Shown here: in pieces, positions 46,726-64,000 of the stretch
How the letters are laid out: each line of letters begins with the position of its first letter
Numbering within the stretch: the first letter of the stretch is position 1
DNA from: Epinephelus fuscoguttatus
Taxonomy: Eukaryota > Chordata > Actinopteri > Perciformes > Serranidae
Reading direction: 5' to 3'
Assembly: GCF_011397635.1 (NCBI RefSeq)
Contig: NC_064762.1
Location: 20,051,479 to 20,115,478, forward strand
DNA length: 64,000 nucleotides
Notes under the pieces: generated by a model
Told to the model about the DNA's origin: nothing
Databases searched by the model: none
What the model saw: only the letters and a program-made list of their open reading frames with translations
Translations under genes and position numbers: made by a program

Positions 46726-48199
46726 GACCAAATCTTTCAAAAATGTCAAACTCATTTCCTATTTTATTATATTATTTATCATTAGCAAGTACAGCTATAC
46801 AGTATACTATGCAAATATATAATAAATGAAGACCCTGGCTACATAAATGACACATGACAACATAAATGATTGACACTTTACTCAGACTTCATGTGGGCTA
46901 CCTGACAAATAACATAAAGACAGTGGACCCAGCAGGCATCCTGATCAGCTGCCTCCTTTCACCTCAACTGGACCCTTTTGACATGGAGGAGCAGCAGCAG
47001 CTCTACCCTCCCTTTAAATGCCTGAGCTCCTCACCGTATGTCTGAGGCTGAGCTCCTTTCAGCCTCTTGTATCTCAAATCTCATTCTTCCTGTCACCACC
47101 TGGACCACCGTGGAGGTACTTCACACTCAACTGCAAACCGCCCCAGTGCATCCTGGAGGTCCCTAAAGCAGACACTTACCTCCCCCCTTGAGATCCTGTC
47201 TATGAATATCACAAACAGAATCAGTGACAAGGGACAACCCTCCAATATATATTTTAATTGCTGCTTTGGTTCACTATATAAAGAAAGAAAATTGGATATG
47301 TAGAAAAATCCTTTGTAAATCTGCATGAATCAATGTCCATTTACCAACTGGCAATTTAGCATTTTTCATTGATCCAAACTCGAATATTATTAAGAACCAA
47401 AATTTTAAAGTTTTGCCCTTTGTAGACAGAAAAATGACTTCAGTCACAGCATTTCAGAAAATTTGCATTATTTAATAAAGTAATTAACAAAACAATTAAA
47501 AGAAAAAAAAAATGGAATGGCATGCGGTAATATCCAACATACATACTTGATGCTTATCTGTTAAGTGACCAGTGACGAATGTAGGATTTTAAACAGACAT
47601 AAATCGGGAGGAGCCCAGGTGACCACTCTATTGATTGGCCATAATCCCTTCCCTGACACGGTAAAGGGATATTGTTAGGGCCAGCATACAGTAAGCTCAT
47701 ATCATACCATATCATCAGTAACATTTTTCTGCTCCAATGGACCAGACTAGAAAACAAGCAAAAGCCGGCTCAATGGCAAGAGCTGAAAACAGCTGCGACA
47801 TATCGGACAACGCTACAACCAATACAGTACTTATGTATGAGGATATGCATCAACACATTCATAGTTGACACACAGTAACGTGTGCTGCATACTGTGTTCA
47901 CTTTACATTTTAAATCATTCTGCATACAATGGTGCTCCTTAGGGTGGGATAGCAGGCTGCGTGGATGTATAAAAAAATACTGATATGATGAGAAGAGTAA
48001 ATGTCTGTTGGGCTCGAGGGATTTCCTTGGATTTCATTTTCCAGCATTCAAGCCTAAGTCTGTAGCGACTGAGTCCCTGTAACATCTCAGGACATACTCA
48101 ACAAGAGGCTGGGTGGCCAGTGGCCACCAGCTTTCCTGTTGTGCTGATGAGAAACCTTAGGCCACTAAGGCCACTGTTCAGGCCAGTCAGTGTGTTATC
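46726..48199. other. Convergent intergenic interval between efhc1 and tram2
   Basis: Contains an antisense LINE fragment (46950-47245) and otherwise AT-rich unique-looking sequence. The tram2 3' UTR must lie in the right part; a minus-strand AATAAA (plus-strand TTTATT) occurs near 46760 but I cannot say which site is used. No other gene seen. Confidence 0.6.
46950..47245 (-). mobile_element. LINE RT fragment with internal deletion
   Basis: On the minus strand, GCPLSLILFVIFIDRISRG is followed by RDLQDALGRFAVECEVPP, the RT palm region of the LINE family also seen at 29.3 kb, with the active-site stretch between them deleted. The left part (TTTTGACATGGAGGAGCAGC) is a further piece of the family. 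Confidence 0.75.
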
Positions 48200-59274
<11,075 letters not shown>

Positions 59275-59360
59275 GTCAACCCAATGGTGTTTTCCCTGCT
59301 ATTTTATAAATCAGAATTTTTCTGACTACGAAGTTCAGGAGTTAACTTTCTCACTGGTAT

Positions 59361-59370
59361 GCGCATGCGC
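59361..59370. promoter_or_regulatory. Perfect NRF1 palindrome in tram2 promoter
   Basis: GCGCATGCGC at 59361-59370 is the full NRF1 consensus palindrome and lies 87 bp upstream of the tram2 start codon (minus strand), in an otherwise AT-rich stretch. NRF1 sites mark TATA-less promoters of widely expressed genes; use as the tram2 core promoter is inferred from position. Confidence 0.65.
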
Positions 59371-59858
59371 GACTTCTTAAAGGGCGAGTGCCATAAATAC
59401 CTTCTTTGAGGCCATTTCCACAATAAGTTCAGTCTGTGCTGACAAAAGACCATTTCAACCTGAGTGATCACAGCACTGCACGTTTTAAATGCTCCAAAAC
59501 ACTGAAAAACAATCCTTTGATAGTATAAATTTAAAAAACATTCATCAAAGTCTGAATAATTACACACACTTGTATTCCAGTCACCCCAATATGTAGGCTA
59601 TTTATTGCTTATTTAAAGCCACCAGTGGCCTTGCACTTCACAGTTCAAAACTTCATATAGGCAGTCACCTAGGTGCAAGAGCAACCCCAGCATCATTTCA
59701 CGGCTTTGTTAGTGGATTTCATCCCCTTTACATAAAAGAAATGAGCAAAAATGCATTTGTGCCCCAGAAATAGCAATCAAGAGCACTACAAATGTCACTA
59801 CAAGTACCTCATCAGCATTTTTTTTCATTTTGTTACATAATAGACAGTGGAAAGCTTT

Positions 59859-60706
59859 TTATAAAGAGATAGTTTGGATGGTTTGAAGTGGGGTTGTATG
59901 GGGCTCTATTCATACTCGGTGTATTACATACAGTAGATGTCAGTTTGGAGAGGCCGCCTGGAGTCAGACATGGAAGCGAAACAATGTACTGCTGTGGAGG
60001 GGTCAGCAACAAAAAATCTTTTAGCCACCTCAAAAAAATCTGTTTCAGTTTAGGTGTATGCTTTAATGAGAGTGTTTTCACTGCTTAACCTTTCCATCAG
60101 ACAGCCCATTTCGACAGGGAAGCCCTTGATGGCTTCTCCATCTATGGTCTCGTCAAAGCCACCAGACTCCATTGACAAAAACAGTAATTTTAGCTCGCTG
60201 AACACAGGAGCTGCTGGTCTACTGCTGCTTCTATCAATCAATTAATTTGTGTTATTGTGCGACCTTTGGTGAATTCAAACTAACTCTTTTTAATGCAAGA
60301 GTCACACGATAACACTAACAAACTAACTGCTCATGGTAGACCAGCAGTTCCTGTGTTCAGCAATGCTGAATCACTGTTTTGCTCAATGGAGTCCGGCTCT
60401 GAAGAGCGCGATAAAACAGCTTCATTTTCCTGTTGGAAATTTCTGTCTGACATCAAAGTAAAGCAGTGAAAATATTCTAAATATAGCATACACTTTAGCT
60501 GATACTGATTTTTTTTTAGGTGGCAAAAATACATTTTGTTGCTGACCCCTCCACAGCAGTACATTGCTGAGCTTCCATGTTGGACTCCAGCCTGTTTCTT
60601 CAAACTATAGGGGCATGCTGACCACCATCTATTGTATGTAAGTACTGTCTTTGGATAAGTGCTCCATGCAACGCTACCTCAAAAAATCAGAACCATCTCT
60701 TTAAAG
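59859..60706. mobile_element. Palindromic element with ~200-bp arms
   Basis: The left arm (59859-60090; TGTACTGCTGTGGAGGGGTC) and right arm (60465-60706; GACCCCTCCACAGCAGTACA) are complementary, and the termini share TTTAAAGAGAT. The centre (60139-60415) is itself a palindrome also found at 27.3-27.6 kb. Confidence 0.8.
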
Positions 60707-61509
60707 GGTAGCTTTGGTATTTTTCAAACTGGACCCCGTTTTCCCACATTGTCTAAGTGACTAATGACAAGTGGCTATTTTTTAATAGGTCCAGTTTTGG
60801 GAGAGAGTGCTCCAGCTGCAGCGGTGAAACGGGATGAAATGTACTCACTGAGGGCAATTGTGCACCGTCAGTTTATGTCAATTAAAAGTGCTTGTTTTTG
60901 CCACTGACAGGCTCAAATTTTTATAAGTGTTAATAAGGACCCTGCGAAGAAATGAAAAGTTTTTTGTACCTTTCGTTGGTCTGTTTGTTATTGTGACCAA
61001 GTCTCGCACATGAAGAAGTCCTGTTCAGAAGTCTTGTGAGAGGTGATTTGTTGCGAGAGAGTGTGTCAGGGAAGAGTTTGTTGTGTTGCAGTACAGAAAG
61101 CATAGCTTGGTGTTATCTAAAAGATTTTCATTGCCATGCCTGAATATTGTGGTAATTTTAACAATGCGGAAAAGTCTGAACAAAACTTTGCCTTAAACGA
61201 CACTTGGTTACAAACACTAACAAACAGAGCGGATCTGAGAAAGGTGAGGAAAAGCCTTTGTTTTCCCTGTAGGTTGTCTTCCATACGTATCAAATACGTA
61301 GAATAACAATATGAGCCTGACAGTGGCAAAAAGAAGCCATTTTAAAGGATGTAAATTGATGGTGCACAACTGCCCTTATCTATTACACTGCAGCTGGTTT
61401 CACTCAATACTGGACCAATTTTTAAAAATGTTGTCACCATTAGTCACTTAGACACAAAAACATGGGAGAAAAGGGTCCAGGTTCAAAAATACCAAAGCCT
61501 ACCTTTACA
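60701..61509. mobile_element. Second palindromic element, abutting the first
   Basis: GCTTTGGTATTTTTCAAACT near 60710 pairs with GTTCAAAAATACCAAAGCC near 61480. TTTTTGCCACTGACAGGCTC (60896) pairs with GAGCCTGACAGTGGCAAAAA (61313). The centre has a short frame MPEYCGNFNN...WLQTL (from 61138) vaguely like a THAP start, too short to assign. Confidence 0.75.
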
Positions 61510-62443
61510 GTAAGTGCCTGAGACATTATTTTTCCCCCAACATAATATAAATTCAAGACATTTTAGCAATTACATGGTCAACATGTAAATCAAGATAAAA
61601 CATCAAACACAGTTTTTGCCAGGTTGACACACTAGCCCTGCTCAAAGCAATGCCAGTTGACATGATTATACAAAAAATACAGAATGATATTTTCTGAGGG
61701 ATTGGGAATTTTTCTTCTTTTTAAGGGAATAACAAAAAAATCACAGCAATAGACATATAATACAGAAGATACTTGTGCTTTTAAGAAGCCAATGAAGCTC
61801 TGGCTTACACTGAGATGGTAAAGATTGAGAGGTCAGACACTCCTGTCCCCTTTAGATCTAGGAATAGCTTCTCTATTCTCATAACTGCTGGCATATATCA
61901 GCATGAATAACAGCAGTGTCGGTATGTAATATAGAAGCCGTCAGTCGTCTGAGATCATTAAACAGCTGCATATTTCTACTGGTGTTTATTGATATAACTC
62001 AGAACCAGTGTTCTGTGTTGCACAGTATAGTTCTTGAGGCTTACGTTAATGCTGCAGAAACAACAGAAGAAAACGTTAAGTTAGATAGAAGGCGTTTCTG
62101 AGCTCTGTGCACCACCTTTGTGGTCTTCAATATGTCTGATGGAAGAAAACACTGCTGAAGGTTTCACCTCTCTGTGTCCAGCATTTAGGCAAAGCAATGC
62201 TTTAAGAAAAAGCTAATGTTTATTTGAGAAGAATAATGGCTAGCTTAAGATTATCCCGAATTTGTTTTATAGACTATGCCCCACAGTGTTCTAAATATAT
62301 AGACATATAGAGGTGAAAGTTCTGCCAGCTTTCTCATCCGGCAGCAGTGAGCAGATGGAAAAGCAGCCTTCTGAAAAGCTGGTGTACTCCTTTAACGTCA
62401 GATAAGTCACTGCTGCTCTTTCCCTGATTCTGTCTTAAGAGAG

Positions 62444-63390
62444 CTAGAAGTTATCGTCTTCGTCTCTTCGTGACATTATAAGCTGCCTCCTGGGACCTGT
62501 GAGATGAGGGACACTAGAAGGGGAGTCCATCACTCCAGAGTCCAATTTAGGAGTGGAAGTACAACGTGGCCCGACGCGGCCCATGAGCCCACGGATATCT
62601 CTGTGAAGGGCTGGATCGCTTGGGATTGAGTTGAGGCGCACCCCCTGTTCCAGAACCCCGATGTCCCGGTCCAAACGGGGGTTACTGGCACTGCTGGGAG
62701 ACTGGGGATCAGCGCTGAAATATAACGTCGAACTTGACTCTGTGGGGCAGAAGTATGGCTCCGGACTGTCTCCAAACACGGACTTGCCCTCTGGTGAGCT
62801 ACGTTTGAAGTCAGATGTGGGTGATTCCATCGGGCTCTCCATCTCCAGACTGTCATCCTCGTCTTCAGGTTGTTCAGTTGACGTGGGCTCGCTCACGCTC
62901 TGGAACTCGTCTTTGCAGTCCGACAGAGGTGCCAATCCCTTCCCCTGAGACTCAGAAGTGGAGACTCCCTCGCAGCTGCCTCCTCCTGTGATAGTCATAC
63001 CCTCGTTACTCTTGTACTCTTGGTTGTACTCCTCCATGTCCAGTATGGCTGCTGCTCCGCCAGCCCCGTACGCTCTGTTGATCTTACCCAGGTCTCCTGT
63101 TTTCAGAGCCAGCCGGATTAGGAGCCAGTGGTGGTGGTAGCAAGGGCAGGAGCTGTTAGCCCGGCCCCCGCAGGTTCCTGGGTGCTCCAGCAGAGAACCA
63201 GCCACACCTGAGAGGGAGAAGCTGCCGTGGTTTTGAATGGAGGCAGCTGGCAGGCTTTTGTCCCCGAGAGAGAAGGAGGACTCCCCTCGTTCGATGCACG
63301 TGCTGCCCATGTGGTTGTGGTGTGTGCCCTGGGAGATTTCTGTCGACTTGGGGTGGAGGAACCGGTAGTAAAGGACAAGAGAGGTAGCGC
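62444..63390 (-). CDS. xkr5: XK-related protein 5, last coding exon (partial gene)
   Basis: A single 947-nt minus-strand exon, entered in phase 1 after a pyrimidine-rich CCCAG acceptor and ending in TAG at 62444-62446. It opens with GATSLVLYYRFLHPKSTEI, the last membrane segment and following motif of the XK family, closest to human XKR5 (IYYSLLHPKSTDI). Downstream it keeps XKR5-specific islands: HHHWLLIRLALKTGDLGKIN, SSTLYFSA and CTSTPKLDS, inside a long acidic, Ser/Pro-rich cytoplasmic tail. XK-family proteins are multi-pass membrane proteins, some of which scramble phospholipids; XKR5 activity is not established. The remaining exons lie beyond position 64000. Two other frames across this exon are open for long stretches but have no family resemblance. 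Confidence 0.93.
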
Positions 63391-64000
63391 CTGGGAAGAA
63401 GGGAACAGAAAGTAGTTGACTTTAGTATACTCAGTATGTTTCAATAAACTTGTACTGAACATTAAACAGCTCACAGTCATTTGATTGCTCAGTGTAGTTT
63501 AACAGACTTTCGAAGACACTGTTTATTATTAGTTGCGACAATGTCACGATGGCTGGTAAGAGAACTGAAAGAGGGAGAAAGAGCACGTGCGAGACAAGGA
63601 TGGAAAATGAGAGAAAGAGAAGGAGGGGCTGCAAGGCGACTTGGTTGGCAGTGTTTCCTTCTGCCTCCCCAGCAGTGGGGGAGACGTGCATCATGCAGTG
63701 AAGAGCAGTTATCATCATCTGCATGCCGCATCGCCATTGACAGCCGTGTGCACTAGACTCACCATGGGGTGCAGCCTGCTCTGCTGAACCTGTCGATCAC
63801 GAAACTATTTGAAATACTTGAAATAAGGAAGAAAAAATTGGGGAAGTGGTGCGAGTAAACATGTTCAACATGGTACTCCAGCTTCCTCCCACAGTCCAAA
63901 GACATGCAGGTTAATTGGTGACTCTAAAGTGGCCGTAGGTGTGAATGTGAGTGTGAATGGTTGTCTGTCTCTATATGTCAGCCCTGTGATAGTCTGGTGA
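63391..64000 (-). other. xkr5 intron (partial)
   Basis: Sequence upstream of the last xkr5 exon up to the window edge. It holds purine-rich sequence at 63560-63640 and, from about 63876, part of the tRNA-SINE family also present at 20.3 and 36.5 kb. No exon seen. Confidence 0.7.
63876..64000 (+). mobile_element. tRNA-derived SINE, copy 3 (5'-truncated, cut by window edge)
   Basis: Begins in GGTACTCCAGCTTCCTCCCA, then CAGTCCAAAGACATGCAGG, TTAATTGGTGACTCTAAAG and CAGCCCTGTGATAGTCTGGT, matching the middle of copy 2. Confidence 0.8.

Larger units (their letters stand above)
59275..62443. other. Intergenic between tram2 promoter and xkr5 3' end
   Basis: Mostly two abutting palindromic elements (59859-61509). 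The remainder, about 61510-62443, is probably xkr5 3' UTR and flank; it is AT-rich with no recognised repeat or gene. Confidence 0.6.

Noticed and set aside
62631..62948. Plus-strand frame opposite xkr5
   Set aside because: It is a shadow of the xkr5 exon, whose minus-strand frame matches XKR5 in several separate places.

Overview
The window looks like a chromosome segment from a spiny-rayed (percomorph-type) teleost fish. The signs are vertebrate split genes with GT-AG introns, long CA/TG microsatellites, and dense interspersed repeats of kinds common in teleosts: tRNA-derived SINEs, L2-like and other LINE fragments, hAT- and Harbinger-like MITEs and fold-back elements. The species cannot be named from the sequence alone. 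Repeat families are recognised by eye; no library search was run.

Layout. 1-30435: no convincing coding exon; it is either the upstream flank or a very long 5' intron of the first gene, full of mobile-element remnants, with a ~91-bp tandem array at 23.1-24.5 kb and a solitary THAP-domain reading frame at 3.8-4.1 kb. 30436-39560 (+): the last three coding exons and 3' UTR of an EVA1-family membrane protein, with an EVA1A-type C-terminus but an upstream exon that resembles the linker after the SUEL lectin domains of EVA1C. 41016-46300 (+): complete efhc1, ten coding exons, 560 codons, three DM10 domains and no EF-hand. 48200-59274 (-): complete tram2, eleven coding exons, 369 codons. 62444-63390 (-): the last coding exon of xkr5; the rest lies beyond the right edge.

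efhc1 and tram2 run tail to tail, the same arrangement as I recall for human EFHC1/TRAM2 on chromosome 6p12, which supports both assignments. The four genes do not form an obvious pathway: a lysosome/ER-type membrane regulator of autophagy and apoptosis (EVA1A), an axonemal microtubule inner protein (EFHC1), an ER translocon-associated protein (TRAM2) and an XK-family membrane protein (XKR5). Promoter signals fit the jobs: an RFX X-box-like motif upstream of the ciliary gene efhc1, and a perfect NRF1 palindrome 87 bp upstream of the tram2 start codon.

No previously undescribed gene system is evident. The most notable items are the hybrid EVA1 architecture, the EF-hand-less efhc1, the tandem array whose units are self-complementary, nested and abutting palindromic elements at 27 kb and 60 kb, a THAP reading frame between degenerate inverted repeats, and a DR1 plus oestrogen-response-element palindrome inside a dispersed repeat.
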